Part shown: in pieces, positions 8,926 to 18,638 of the stretch
Layout: every line of letters starts with the position of its first letter
How positions within the stretch are numbered: the stretch's first letter is position 1
From: Yoonia maricola
GTDB taxonomy: Bacteria; Pseudomonadota; Alphaproteobacteria; Rhodobacterales; Rhodobacteraceae
DNA length: 64,000 nt
Assembly (NCBI RefSeq): GCF_002797915.1
Contig: NZ_PGTY01000001.1
Span: 1,488,001 to 1,552,000 of the forward strand
Reading direction: 5' to 3'
Notes under the pieces: model-generated
What the model was told of the DNA's origin: nothing
Databases searched by the model: none
The model's input: the letters and a program-made list of their open reading frames with translations, nothing else
Translations under genes and position numbers: made by a program

Positions 8926-8940
8926 AAGTCAAATTGACTT
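8926..8940. promoter_or_regulatory. palindromic operator between putR and putA
   Basis: A perfect inverted repeat, AAGTCAA-A-TTGACTT, sits 16 bp upstream of the putR ATG and 75 bp upstream of the putA ATG. Lrp/AsnC proteins bind 15-bp imperfect palindromes of this kind, so this is the best PutR-site candidate. Its position would allow putR autorepression and putA activation. The palindrome is seen directly; the binding protein is inferred. Confidence 0.6.
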
Positions 8941-9015
8941 TCAGAATGGCATAATGCGGTCAGACTGGCCAACGATAATCCTGTAGTATGGGCGAAACTA
9001 TTGGAGTTGCCTGCC

Positions 9016-12000
9016 ATGCCTCGCGATCACAGTTCAGATTTACACCACCGGATTGATCAATCCATGTATATGAATGAAGCCACCGCCGTAGAGGCGCTTG
9101 TTTCGGCGGCCAAGCTGACGGAAGACGACCGCGCGCGCATCTCGGACCGTGCTGCTGATCTTGTCACCCAAATCCGTAACAGTTCTGACCCCGGCCTGAT
9201 GGAGGTGTTTCTGGCCGAATATGGCCTGTCCACTGACGAAGGTATTGCCCTGATGTGTCTGGCCGAGGCCCTGTTGCGTGTGCCAGACGCAGAAACCATG
9301 GATGAGCTGATCGAGGATAAGATCGCTCCTTCTGATTGGGGCAAGCATCTGGGGCATTCAGCCTCATCCTTGGTCAATGCCTCAACCTGGGCGCTGATGC
9401 TGACGGGCCGTGTGCTGGATGATGAACAACAGGGGTTAACCCGCCATCTGCGCAGTGCTGTTAAGCGTCTGGGTGAGCCGGTTATCCGTACCGCCGTCGC
9501 CCGCGCCATGCGCGAAATGGGTCGTCAGTTTGTACTGGGCGAGGATATTGGCAAGGCGATGAAACGGGCTGAGGGCATGCAGGCGAAAGGGTTTACCTAC
9601 AGCTATGATATGTTGGGCGAAGCGGCCCGTACGGATGCGGATGCAAAAGGCTATCATCTGGCCTATTCCCGCGCGATCAGCGCCATTGCTGAACATTGCA
9701 CCCATGGCAGCGTCGCCGAAAATCCCGGTATCTCGGTCAAATTATCGGCCCTGCACCCCCGCTATGAGGTCGCGCAAGAGGCGCGCGTGATGGAGGAACT
9801 GGTGCCCCGCGCACGTGCACTGGCGTTACTGGCCAAGTCAGCGGGTATGGGTTTCAACATTGACGCCGAAGAGGCTGACCGGCTCTCGCTATCGCTCGAT
9901 GTCATCGAGGCGGTGCTGTCCGAACCAGCGCTTGCCGGTTGGGACGGGTTTGGCATTGTTGTGCAAGCCTACGGCCAGCGCGCCCCGTTGGTTATCGACT
10001 GTTTACATGACATGGCCACGCGCCTGGACCGTAAGATCATGGTCCGCCTTGTAAAAGGCGCCTATTGGGATGCCGAGATCAAACGCGCACAGGTCGAGGG
10101 TATCGACGGCTTCCCGGTGTTCACAGCCAAGCAACACACTGACATCAGCTACATCAGCAATGCGCGTAAATTGCTGGGCATGACGGATCGGATTTATCCA
10201 CAATTCGCCACACATAACGCCCACACTGTCGCTGCTGTTCTGGATATTGCCGACCAGCTGGGGCGCGGTCCGGACGATTTCGAATTCCAGCGGCTGCACG
10301 GAATGGGCGAAACGCTGCACTCCATTGTTCTGAAATCCGAAAAAACACGTTGCCGCATTTACGCACCCGTCGGCGCCCACGAAGACCTACTGGCCTATTT
10401 GGTACGTAGGCTGCTAGAGAATGGCGCAAACTCCAGCTTTGTAAACCAGATCGTTGATGAGGATGTGCCACCGCAGGTCGTCGCCGCCTGCCCGTTCGAG
10501 GCCATCGGCCAAGGTCCTGACCTACAAACCGGTTCGAACCTGTTTCAGCCGGAGCGCGTGAACTCTGAAGGCTGGGATCTGACGCATGCCCCTACGCTTG
10601 CGGACATTTCAAAAGGCCGAAGTCCCTTTCAAACCGCCGAATGGACCGCTGCTCCTGTCCTTTCATCTTGGCCAGAAAACTCCCGCCGGAGACTCCAAGA
10701 CCCGATCCTGATCACCAATCCGGCGAAACCGGGCGACACAGTGGGTCAGGTACAAAACGCATCATCGGAAGATACTACCGCCGCAATTGACAACGCTGCC
10801 CTCTGGGCCGCTGACGTTAAGACCCGCGCCGCCATACTCAACGCCGCAGCAGACGCCTATGAGGCGCATGCGCACGAACTCTTTGCAATCCTGACCCGCG
10901 AAGCGGGCAAATGTATGCCCGACGCCATCGCCGAATTACGCGAGGCCGTTGATTTCCTGCGCTACTATGCCGCCCGTGCCAATGCTGACCACAGGGCGCG
11001 CGGCATCTGGACCTGTATCAGCCCTTGGAACTTTCCGCTGGCTATCTTCACCGGCCAGATCGCGGCTGCACTCGCTGCCGGAAACGCCGTTATTGCCAAA
11101 CCAGCCGAACAGACGCCGCTGATCGCTACACGCGCCGTCGCTTTGCTGCACCAAGCAGGCGTTCCGGCAAGCGCGCTACAACTGTTGCCTGGTGGCGGTG
11201 CGGTCGGTGCATCCCTTACGGCGGACTCTCGGATCAATGGGGTGGCCTTTACCGGATCGACTGCGACTGCGCTGAAGATTCGGGCCAGTATGGCCGTGCA
11301 TTGCGTACCCGGCACACCTTTGATCGCCGAAACCGGCGGGCTGAACGCCATGATTGTGGACAGTACCGCCCTGCCCGAACATGCGGTACGCGACATTATC
11401 AATGGTGCGTTCCGGTCTGCAGGCCAGCGCTGCTCGGCCTTGCGGTGCCTGTATGTGCAGGAAGATATTGCTGACAATTTGCTGATAATGCTCAAAGGTG
11501 CGATGGACGAATTGCATGTCGGTGACCCTTGGCATCTTTCAACAGATGTGGGTCCGGTGATTGATCAGCAAGCCCATAACGGCATCGCGGATCACATCGA
11601 AACAACCAGAAACAAAGGCCGGATCATCCATCAGATTGCGGCACCCGCTGCCGGACACTTCATTCGACCGACCGCTATTCGCGTTTCCGGCATTGAAGAG
11701 ATGACAAAAGAAATCTTTGGCCCGGTTTTGCATGTCGCGACCTTCAAGGCCTCAGCATTGGACGACGTGATCACGTCCATCAACGCTACCGGATATGGCC
11801 TGACATTCGGTCTGCACACGCGCATTGATGATCGCGTCCAAACAATTGTTGAGAAAGTGCAGGCAGGCAATATCTACGTTAACCGCGACCAGATTGGTGC
11901 GGTCGTCGGCAGCCAGCCGTTTGGCGGCGAAGGCCTGTCAGGGACGGGTCCCAAAGCGGGTGGCCCGCATTACCTGCCGCGTTTCACAGCACAGCCAGCC

Positions 12001-12489
12001 CCGCAGACAGATTGCTTCTGGGCCAGTGCAGCGGACGTCAAAGCGCTAAACAAGCGGCTTGCAGAAGCCCATGCACCAGCCGCCACGACACCCGTTGACT
12101 TGCCCGGCCCAACCGGAGAGTCGAACCGTCATAGCACCCACCCACGCGGTCCCATTTTGTGTATGGGTCCAGGCGCCAAAGCGGCACAAGATCAGCTGGC
12201 CGCAGTGAAATCGATTGGCGGGATCGCCATCAGCACAGAAGGCGACCTTTCCCCTGCGCAGTTGGTCAACATCGCTTCACTTGGCGGGGTAATCTGGTGG
12301 GGTAGTCATGAGGTAGGTCGCGCGATTGAAGACGCCCTTAGCCAGCGTGATGGTCCCATAACTGCATTGATCACCGGCATGCCTGATGCGGCCCACGTCC
12401 TGTATGAGCGCCATGTCTGCATCGACACCACCGCAGCAGGCGGAAATGCTGCACTGCTGGCTCAGGTCGCAGGACCAGCTTTGACTTGA
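9016..12489 (+). CDS. putA: bifunctional proline dehydrogenase / delta-1-pyrroline-5-carboxylate dehydrogenase
   Basis: A 1157-residue PutA converting proline to glutamate in two steps. The FAD-dependent proline dehydrogenase barrel covers about residues 90-500 (VRLVKGAYWDAEIKRAQ; FATHNAHT; EFQRLHGMGE). The NAD-dependent dehydrogenase covers about 550-1010 (CISPWNFPLA; AKPAEQTP; FTGST; general base Glu772; catalytic Cys806 in GQRCSALR; QPFGGEGLSGTGPKAGG). A C-terminal domain follows. No N-terminal ribbon-helix-helix DNA-binding domain is present, so unlike E. coli PutA it cannot self-repress, fitting control by divergent PutR. ATG 9016 follows a TTGGAG ribosome site. It acts at the inner membrane, passing electrons to quinone. 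Confidence 0.97.
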   Translation: MPRDHSSDLHHRIDQSMYMNEATAVEALVSAAKLTEDDRARISDRAADLVTQIRNSSDPGLMEVFLAEYGLSTDEGIALMCLAEALLRVPDAETMDELIEDKIAPSDWGKHLGHSASSLVNASTWALMLTGRVLDDEQQGLTRHLRSAVKRLGEPVIRTAVARAMREMGRQFVLGEDIGKAMKRAEGMQAKGFTYSYDMLGEAARTDADAKGYHLAYSRAISAIAEHCTHGSVAENPGISVKLSALHPRYEVAQEARVMEELVPRARALALLAKSAGMGFNIDAEEADRLSLSLDVIEAVLSEPALAGWDGFGIVVQAYGQRAPLVIDCLHDMATRLDRKIMVRLVKGAYWDAEIKRAQVEGIDGFPVFTAKQHTDISYISNARKLLGMTDRIYPQFATHNAHTVAAVLDIADQLGRGPDDFEFQRLHGMGETLHSIVLKSEKTRCRIYAPVGAHEDLLAYLVRRLLENGANSSFVNQIVDEDVPPQVVAACPFEAIGQGPDLQTGSNLFQPERVNSEGWDLTHAPTLADISKGRSPFQTAEWTAAPVLSSWPENSRRRLQDPILITNPAKPGDTVGQVQNASSEDTTAAIDNAALWAADVKTRAAILNAAADAYEAHAHELFAILTREAGKCMPDAIAELREAVDFLRYYAARANADHRARGIWTCISPWNFPLAIFTGQIAAALAAGNAVIAKPAEQTPLIATRAVALLHQAGVPASALQLLPGGGAVGASLTADSRINGVAFTGSTATALKIRASMAVHCVPGTPLIAETGGLNAMIVDSTALPEHAVRDIINGAFRSAGQRCSALRCLYVQEDIADNLLIMLKGAMDELHVGDPWHLSTDVGPVIDQQAHNGIADHIETTRNKGRIIHQIAAPAAGHFIRPTAIRVSGIEEMTKEIFGPVLHVATFKASALDDVITSINATGYGLTFGLHTRIDDRVQTIVEKVQAGNIYVNRDQIGAVVGSQPFGGEGLSGTGPKAGGPHYLPRFTAQPAPQTDCFWASAADVKALNKRLAEAHAPAATTPVDLPGPTGESNRHSTHPRGPILCMGPGAKAAQDQLAAVKSIGGIAISTEGDLSPAQLVNIASLGGVIWWGSHEVGRAIEDALSQRDGPITALITGMPDAAHVLYERHVCIDTTAAGGNAALLAQVAGPALT

Positions 12490-12520
12490 CCCTTGGCCTT
12501 GGTTCGGGGACGGTCGCGGC

Positions 12521-13255
12521 ATGTTTCCGATCCGCGACCATAACCCCTCTGAACGCACGCCCTTTGTGACGCTGACACTGATCGCGATCAATGTGGTCGT
12601 GTTTCTGGCAGGGCTGGCGTTGTTTCAGGACGAACGTGCCCTGTCGCAGCTTTATTACGACTATGCGCTTTTGCCCGCGCGCCTGTCGAACGGCGAGAAT
12701 TACACCGCGCTGGTCACATCGATTTTCCTGCACGGCGGCTTCATGCACCTTGCAGGCAACATGTTGTTTTTGTGGATATTCGGAGACAACCTTGAGGATG
12801 AGATGGGACACATCCCCTTTCTTATCTTCTATCTGGCCTGCGGGATCGGTGCATCACTGGCGCAATTTGCGTTCGACCCATTGTCGAACATTCCAACAGT
12901 CGGAGCCTCTGGCGCGATTGCAGGGGTGATGGGCGGCTATCTGTTGCTTTTTCCCAAAGCCCGCGTCGACATATTTGTCTTCTTTGTTGTCTTCTTCCGC
13001 ATCTTCCCTATCCCGGCGTGGATCATGCTGGGGCTATGGTTCGCCTTGCAGCTGTTCAACGGGATCAACGTGGATACATCAAGCGGAGGTGTGGCTTATT
13101 GGGCGCATGCGGGCGGCTTTGTGATCGGATTGATCCTGACCCTGCCTCTCTGGTTCAAGCTGGGTGGCGGGTTGTTCTGGCGGCAAACACACGGGCACCC
13201 GCCCCATCCAGAGGCCGCCTATGGCCGCAGCAGCATTCCGAAGGTCCGGCGCTAG
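12521..13255 (+). CDS. rhomboid family intramembrane serine protease
   Basis: A 244-residue polytopic protein with about six membrane helices. The rhomboid catalytic dyad is intact: Ser130 in GASG (residues 128-131) and His196 in YWAHAGG; the supporting HGGFMHLAGN motif is at residues 71-80. It cleaves membrane-protein substrates within the bilayer; the natural substrate is unknown. It lies 31 bp after putA, and its stop overlaps that of the convergent inositol monophosphatase gene by 4 bp. The C-terminal tail after residue 210 is hydrophilic. Confidence 0.93.
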   Translation: MFPIRDHNPSERTPFVTLTLIAINVVVFLAGLALFQDERALSQLYYDYALLPARLSNGENYTALVTSIFLHGGFMHLAGNMLFLWIFGDNLEDEMGHIPFLIFYLACGIGASLAQFAFDPLSNIPTVGASGAIAGVMGGYLLLFPKARVDIFVFFVVFFRIFPIPAWIMLGLWFALQLFNGINVDTSSGGVAYWAHAGGFVIGLILTLPLWFKLGGGLFWRQTHGHPPHPEAAYGRSSIPKVRR

Positions 13256-14040
13256 GTTTGGCGGATAATCTTGGCGAAGGTTTCAAAGATAGGCTCGTTG
13301 GCGCAGATCAGATGACCATCGGCTAAAATGTCGCCGTCTGGATGCAAAGGCTCTAAAATGCCACCAGCTTCGCGGACGATCACAATACCAGCGGCAATGT
13401 CCCAAGCGTGCAAGCCGCGCTCCCAAAACCCGTCGTAGCGGCCTGCGGCAACATATGCCAGATCAAGGGCGGCGGCCCCATAACGGCGCACACCAGCACA
13501 GCTAGGCAGCAAGCGGGCATGGTCCTGAAGCGATGCAGGCAGATCAGCCCTGCCACCAAACGGTATGCCCGTTGCAAAGATGCTTTCGATCATACGATGA
13601 CGTCCTGACACACGCATCCGGCTTTCGTTCATCCAGGCGCCAGACCCTTTTTCTGCATAGAACATCTCATCCTTGACCGGATCATAGATGACCCCCGCAA
13701 CGATCTGCCCCTTATGCTCCAATGCGATTGAGACAGCCCAATGCGGCAAGCCATGCAGAAAGTTCGTGGTGCCATCAAGCGGGTCAACAATCCAGCGGCG
13801 GGTTGGGTCGTCTCCCTCAATCTCGCTACCCTCTTCGCCAAGGAACCCGTAGGTAGGACGCGCATGCATCAACTCTTCCTTGATCAGCGCTTCGGCGGCC
13901 TTGTCGGCACGACTGACAAAATCACCCGGACCTTTTGCACTGACTTGCAGGTTTTCAACCTCACCAAAGTCCTTGAGCAACCCGCGCCCCGCCTTGCGGG
14001 CGGTTTTCATCATCACGTTCAGGTTTGCGCTGCCGGCCAT
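13252..14040 (-). CDS. suhB: inositol-1-monophosphatase family protein (SuhB-like)
   Basis: A 262-residue Mg-dependent phosphatase of the inositol monophosphatase superfamily. Metal-binding motifs are complete: GEEGS near residue 70, WIVDPLDGTTNF near 85-96, and WDIAAG near 215. The frame opens further upstream, but MAGSANLNVMM at 14040 matches the usual SuhB N terminus and was chosen. Members hydrolyse inositol monophosphates and related sugar phosphates, and E. coli SuhB also acts in rRNA transcription complexes. The exact substrate cannot be told from sequence. Confidence 0.9.
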   Translation of the reverse strand: MAGSANLNVMMKTARKAGRGLLKDFGEVENLQVSAKGPGDFVSRADKAAEALIKEELMHARPTYGFLGEEGSEIEGDDPTRRWIVDPLDGTTNFLHGLPHWAVSIALEHKGQIVAGVIYDPVKDEMFYAEKGSGAWMNESRMRVSGRHRMIESIFATGIPFGGRADLPASLQDHARLLPSCAGVRRYGAAALDLAYVAAGRYDGFWERGLHAWDIAAGIVIVREAGGILEPLHPDGDILADGHLICANEPIFETFAKIIRQT

Positions 14041-14202
14041 CTGCTTGATCCTTGGTTCGGGGATTAAGCGGGGCGTATAGGCCCAAGCGCTGTGCGGAAC
14101 AAGAGGCAACGGAATCTTAACCATGCAACGGGTTTTCTGCCGCTTTTAACCAGTTGTTTGCAGGCTGTGTCCATACCATCGGCCAGAGGCAGAAAAGACG
14201 GC

Positions 14203-16155
14203 ATGCAACAGAAACAAATAGATCACTTCCTGCATCAAACGCAGATCGCCGGGCATATCTCTGGTCGCGATGTACCCAAGCGTGTGGCATCGGCACTTTT
14301 GATGGTAGGGGTCTGCTATATTGCCGGTTTCGGCCTTCAAGGTGTCATTGCAGGCTTATTCATCTTTGTAGCCGAGGTTTTGGCCTATCCGCTGAATAAA
14401 CGCGCGTCGCAGTTTGAAAAGCGGTTAAACCTGCGTACCGCCATCGCTGTCTTCGGCGTGAACTGGGCCGCCATGTTCCCGTTTCTGAGTTTCGCAGTGA
14501 TCTTAGCTCAAAGCGATATGCTCCCCTTCGTTCTTGCGGCCTATCTTTGGGTTTTTGGGATATACGTTCACGTCAGTAACACATTCGGCCTTCTTCCAGC
14601 CTATAACTGGAGCCAGATGACCGTCGCTTTCGGGACAATATTCTTCATGCTTTGGGGGCTGTCGCAAAACCCCGCATTTGAGGCACGCCCGCTTTATTGG
14701 CTCCTGACGGCTGTTCTGACCACCGTCTATGTCGTGAACACATTTGATACGATGAACCTGCAAAAGGATACGCATCAGGCACTTGAACGGGCCCGACAAG
14801 AAGCCAACGCCCGGCTGGATGATCTTGAACGGTTGTCGCGCAGTGACAGCCTGACCGGGCTCATGAACCGGCGTGCCTTTGACGAAGTTGTGCAAAGCAT
14901 GATGCACCAACATGCGAACAAACAGGGGGTCACTGTCTTTTTGATTGATCTTGATGGGTTCAAACCGATCAATGACAGCTATGGTCACGAGGCCGGTGAC
15001 GCCGTTCTGCGGGCTATTGCATCGCGGCTTGAAGCCGTCGCACATCGCGGTGACCGGGTCGCGCGTGTGGGTGGCGATGAATTCGCGGTTTTATCGGCGA
15101 ACGTGACCTCCGTGAAAGAAGCGCGCAAACTTGCGCAAGAGATCATCGCGACGCTGAGTGAAACAATACCTTTTGAGCAAAAGAAACTTGATGTCGGGAT
15201 CAGCGTCGGGATCGCCCGGCAAGGGCCCGATGCCAGCACACCACCTGCGCTGCTGTCTGGTGCCGATCAAGCGATGTATCTGGCAAAACAGGATCCTGAT
15301 ACGCATCTCAAAATCTACGACAAAAGCGCTTTCCCCGTACGCCCAACCTTAGAAGATCGGCGCATTCTTATCGAAGCAATGGAAAGCGGGCAGATCATTC
15401 CGCATTACCAACCCAAAGTGCGTATCGATACCGGCCAGATTGTTGGGTTTGAGGCACTATCACGCTGGGAACACCCCACGCGGGGCACATTGTCGCCATC
15501 CCACTTCCTGCCGATGATCAATGAGTTGGCTCTGCAAGGGACATTCATGGCGCATACAGCCAAACTTGTATTGAAAGATATTGCAAAGCTGGTCGACGAT
15601 GGGCTGGACCCCGGCCAGGTATCCATCAACATGTCAGAGGTTACGCTCGCCACGCTTCTGGGACGTAAAGAACTGTTTGCGATCATAGATCGCTATCCAG
15701 AGTTGCGCCCCTACCTGACATTCGAAATCACCGAAGACATTTTCATCGCGCGTTCGAGCGATATCATCAGACGATCGATCCAACTGTTTCGCAATGCCGG
15801 TGTACGCATCTCATTGGATGACTTCGGGACAGGTTATGCATCGCTGCAACATCTCAAGGAACTGGAGTTTGATGAACTTAAGCTGGACACGGGTTTCGTG
15901 CGGGATTTGGGGATTGATCCCGCCGCCAAGGTCCTGATCGAAGGTCTGGTAACAATCACCAAAGGTCTGAAGGTCGATTTGATCGCGGAAGGTGTCGAAA
16001 CGGCCCAACAACGCGACATGTTACGCGATATGGGCTGCAAATATGTGCAAGGGTTTTATTACGGCGCCGCCATGCCGTTTCACGAAACGCATCTGCGCCT
16101 GTCTTCTGGCGGGCATGCACAGCGCAATCTGATTAAAAATCAATCCGTTGCCTAG
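14203..16155 (+). CDS. membrane-anchored GGDEF-EAL cyclic-di-GMP enzyme
   Basis: A 650-residue protein. Residues about 30-190 contain five or six membrane helices forming a MASE-like sensor; a short coiled linker leads to a diguanylate cyclase domain with intact GGDEF at 290-294, then a phosphodiesterase domain with EAL at 417-419, DDFGTGYASL and EGVET. Both active sites look intact. The inhibitory I-site position reads HRGD, not RxxD. ATG 14203 was preferred to the open frame from 14092 because the upstream residues are poorly conserved in character. It stands alone between suhB and metR, with no visible cognate sensor. Confidence 0.9.
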   Translation: MQQKQIDHFLHQTQIAGHISGRDVPKRVASALLMVGVCYIAGFGLQGVIAGLFIFVAEVLAYPLNKRASQFEKRLNLRTAIAVFGVNWAAMFPFLSFAVILAQSDMLPFVLAAYLWVFGIYVHVSNTFGLLPAYNWSQMTVAFGTIFFMLWGLSQNPAFEARPLYWLLTAVLTTVYVVNTFDTMNLQKDTHQALERARQEANARLDDLERLSRSDSLTGLMNRRAFDEVVQSMMHQHANKQGVTVFLIDLDGFKPINDSYGHEAGDAVLRAIASRLEAVAHRGDRVARVGGDEFAVLSANVTSVKEARKLAQEIIATLSETIPFEQKKLDVGISVGIARQGPDASTPPALLSGADQAMYLAKQDPDTHLKIYDKSAFPVRPTLEDRRILIEAMESGQIIPHYQPKVRIDTGQIVGFEALSRWEHPTRGTLSPSHFLPMINELALQGTFMAHTAKLVLKDIAKLVDDGLDPGQVSINMSEVTLATLLGRKELFAIIDRYPELRPYLTFEITEDIFIARSSDIIRRSIQLFRNAGVRISLDDFGTGYASLQHLKELEFDELKLDTGFVRDLGIDPAAKVLIEGLVTITKGLKVDLIAEGVETAQQRDMLRDMGCKYVQGFYYGAAMPFHETHLRLSSGGHAQRNLIKNQSVA

Positions 16156-16244
16156 GGTCGCGCGACATTCCGCCTCACGCATCGGCGCTAGACAGATTTT
16201 GCCGCTGGCAAGTCGGTTTGCGCGCAGCGATTGGCTCATCGGGC

Positions 16245-17153
16245 CTAATCGTTGCGTTGCAACTTGACCGCTTCCTGCCGCGCCAATCGGATCAGATGCG
16301 CCATATAGGGGCGACTGGTGTCCTCCTGCCGTGTCGCGGCGAACAATCTGCGGGTGATCCCTTCTTTGGTGAGCGGGCGTGTCACATAGTCCGAATTGTA
16401 CCGCACCTCGCTGACCACCCAATCCGGCAACACGGCAACCCCACGGTTTGAGGCCACCAGCAGCAGGATTACAGCTGTCAGTTCAACCTGACGTATCGCG
16501 GCTGGTGTCACTTTCGCGGGTGTTAACAACTGCGAGAAAACATCCAATCGCGCCCGATCCACCGGATATGTGATCAGCGTTTCGCCGCGAAAATCTTCTG
16601 CCTCGATCACTTCCTTTTGCGCAAGCGGGTGGGTGGCTGCGGCAACAAAAACGGGTTCATAATCAAAAAGCGGCGTAAAATCTGTTTCAGGCAAATCTTC
16701 GGGATCGGAAGAGATGACAAGATCAACCTCCTCCTTGCGCAAGGCAGGCAAAGCATCAAAGGCCAGTCCGGGACGGATATCAACATCAACCTCGGGCCAG
16801 GCTTTGCGGAACTGTTCCAAAACAGGGAATAGCCATTCAAAACAGGCATGACATTCAATCGCGATATGCAGGCGGCCTGCGCTGCCTGCAACCAAACCTG
16901 CGAACTCTGCCTCCAAAGCAGCAACTTGCGGCAAGATACGCTCTGCTGCCGCCAGCATTTTCAGACCAGCGGCCGAGAGTTTCAGCGGCTTGGATCGCCG
17001 CACAAACAGCTCAACCCCTGCCTGATCTTCAATGCCTTTGATCTGATGCGACAGTGCGGATTGCGTGATGTGCAATTGGTCTGCCGCGCGGGCCAACCCG
17101 CCGGTGTCGTGGATCGCCTTGATCGTACGCAGATGTCTGAATTCAATATGCAT
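16245..17153 (-). CDS. metR: LysR-family regulator of methionine synthesis
   Basis: A 302-residue LysR protein with an N-terminal HTH (LRTIKAIHDTGGLARAADQL, then TQSALSHQIKGIEDQAG). Its effector domain carries IAIECHACFEWLFPVLE near residue 97, characteristic of MetR, which senses homocysteine. It is divergent from metF, a known MetR target, and a perfect MetR box lies between the two starts. ATG 17153 is the natural start, immediately before the HTH. Predicted cytoplasmic activator of metF and related genes and likely autorepressor. Confidence 0.9.
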   Translation of the reverse strand: MHIEFRHLRTIKAIHDTGGLARAADQLHITQSALSHQIKGIEDQAGVELFVRRSKPLKLSAAGLKMLAAAERILPQVAALEAEFAGLVAGSAGRLHIAIECHACFEWLFPVLEQFRKAWPEVDVDIRPGLAFDALPALRKEEVDLVISSDPEDLPETDFTPLFDYEPVFVAAATHPLAQKEVIEAEDFRGETLITYPVDRARLDVFSQLLTPAKVTPAAIRQVELTAVILLLVASNRGVAVLPDWVVSEVRYNSDYVTRPLTKEGITRRLFAATRQEDTSRPYMAHLIRLARQEAVKLQRND

Positions 17154-17187
17154 ATGTGAGCGCGTCTCATTACCTTAGTGAGGTTTA

Positions 17188-17200
17188 TGAATTTGCTTCA
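17188..17200. promoter_or_regulatory. MetR box
   Basis: A perfect match to the MetR consensus TGAA-N5-TTCA, reading TGAATTTGCTTCA. It lies 35 bp upstream of the metR start and 46 bp upstream of the metF start, so one site could serve activation of metF and autoregulation of metR. Match seen directly; function follows from the E. coli MetR paradigm. Confidence 0.7.
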
Positions 17201-17246
17201 GGTTCATAGCCATGTGACAACGACAGCGCAAGCCAGAGGTGTCCCT

Positions 17247-18113
17247 ATGACCATCCCATCCGTCTCATTCGAGTTTTTCCCACCTAAGTCATTGGAGGCC
17301 TCATTTCGGCTTTGGGACTGTGTGAATACGCTTGCCCCCCTTGATCCAACATTTGTGTCCGTCACCTATGGTGCAGGCGGCACGACCCGGCAATTGACGC
17401 ATGAGGCGGTGACGACTATTCATAAAACCAGCGGTTTGAATGTCGCAGCGCATCTGACCTGTGTTGACGCAACGAAAGCCGAAACCCTGCAAATCGCCAA
17501 AGGCTATGCGGATGCGCGCGTGAAAGAAATCGTCGCCTTGCGTGGCGATGCCCCCAAAGGGACCGACAGATTTGTCCCACATCCGCAAGGATTTGACAGC
17601 TCGGTCGCGCTGATCGAAGCACTTGCCGATCTGAATGCTTTCAACATCCGTGTAGGCGCCTACCCAGAAACACACCCAGAAGCCGCAGATCAAGCCGCCG
17701 ACATTGCCTATCTCAAGCGCAAGTTTGATGCGGGCGCCACATCCGCGATCACCCAGTTCTTTTTCGAAGCTGATACCTTCTTTCGCTTTCGCGATGCCTG
17801 CGTAAAGGCAGGTATCAACGCCCCCATTATCCCCGGCATCCTACCCATCGAAAACTGGACCGGTGCCCAGCGCTTTGCCCGACAATGCGGCACCCATATC
17901 CCGCAGGTCGTGCAGGATGCTTTCGAAAACGCCACGCGCGACGGCACAACAGACCTGCTTGCCACAGCGATCGCAACCGAGCTTTGTGATGATCTATTGC
18001 AAGGTGGCGTAGAGCATTTACATTTCTACACGCTCAACCGCCCCGAACTGACACGCGATATCTGCCATGCATTGGGTGTCACCCCGAAAGTCCGGTTGCA
18101 AAACGTGGCCTAA
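17247..18113 (+). CDS. metF: 5,10-methylenetetrahydrofolate reductase
   Basis: A 288-residue FAD enzyme that makes 5-methyltetrahydrofolate for methionine synthesis. Family motifs are SFEFFPPK at the N terminus, FVSVTYGAGG near residue 38, HLTCVD near 70, ALRGD near 99, and GILPIEN near 200. ATG 17247 has an AGAGGT ribosome site and starts directly at the conserved core; the frame upstream to 17178 runs over the MetR box and is rejected. It is divergent from metR. Confidence 0.95.
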   Translation: MTIPSVSFEFFPPKSLEASFRLWDCVNTLAPLDPTFVSVTYGAGGTTRQLTHEAVTTIHKTSGLNVAAHLTCVDATKAETLQIAKGYADARVKEIVALRGDAPKGTDRFVPHPQGFDSSVALIEALADLNAFNIRVGAYPETHPEAADQAADIAYLKRKFDAGATSAITQFFFEADTFFRFRDACVKAGINAPIIPGILPIENWTGAQRFARQCGTHIPQVVQDAFENATRDGTTDLLATAIATELCDDLLQGGVEHLHFYTLNRPELTRDICHALGVTPKVRLQNVA

Positions 18114-18152
18114 GACGACAGCTTTGGTGCTATAAACAGCGCCGGAGCACCG

Positions 18153-18638
18153 ATGTTCACCGCCACTTCACCCGACGAAATGCCCGATCTAGAGACAACG
18201 CTATCGATGTCGGGGCTGGAATTCATGCAAGCCATGCGTGACGGTCGGATTTCGCGCCCGCCCATTGCGGCGTTGATGAATTACACTATCGAGGACATTG
18301 ACGAAGGCAAAACAATCTTTCGCGGCACGCCAGAATTCCAGCACAGCAATCCCGCAGGCGGCGTTCATGGCGGCTGGTATGGCACGCTGTTAGACACCTG
18401 TATGTCTTGCGCAGTGATGACTGTCACACCAAAGGGATCCGTCTATACAACGCTGGAATACAAGGTGAATATGGTCGGCGCGATCCCGATTGGTCGCGAA
18501 ATTCGGGCCATTGGCACGATCACCCATGCGGGCCGTACAACAGGCGTGGCGCAAGGTGAAATACGCGATGTCGCCAGCCACAAGCTCTATGCTACCGGAT
18601 CAGCCACTTGTCTGATTATGAAGCTCCGGGGCGACTGA
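18153..18638 (+). CDS. PaaI-type hotdog-fold thioesterase
   Basis: A 161-residue hotdog-fold protein. The active-site region reads NPAGGVHGGWYGTLLDTCMSCAV (the family's HGG and Asp positions), preceded by FRGTPEFQHSN. Members hydrolyse acyl-CoA thioesters; the substrate here is unknown. It follows metF by 39 bp on the same strand and may be cotranscribed. Its 3' end overlaps the convergent DUF2235 gene by 39 bp, an unusually long antisense overlap for this compact region. Confidence 0.85.
   Translation: MFTATSPDEMPDLETTLSMSGLEFMQAMRDGRISRPPIAALMNYTIEDIDEGKTIFRGTPEFQHSNPAGGVHGGWYGTLLDTCMSCAVMTVTPKGSVYTTLEYKVNMVGAIPIGREIRAIGTITHAGRTTGVAQGEIRDVASHKLYATGSATCLIMKLRGD

Noticed and set aside
17154..17246. 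SAM riboswitch upstream of metF
   Set aside because: The spacer is only 93 bp and is accounted for by the MetR box; no SAM-II-like pseudoknot arrangement was seen.
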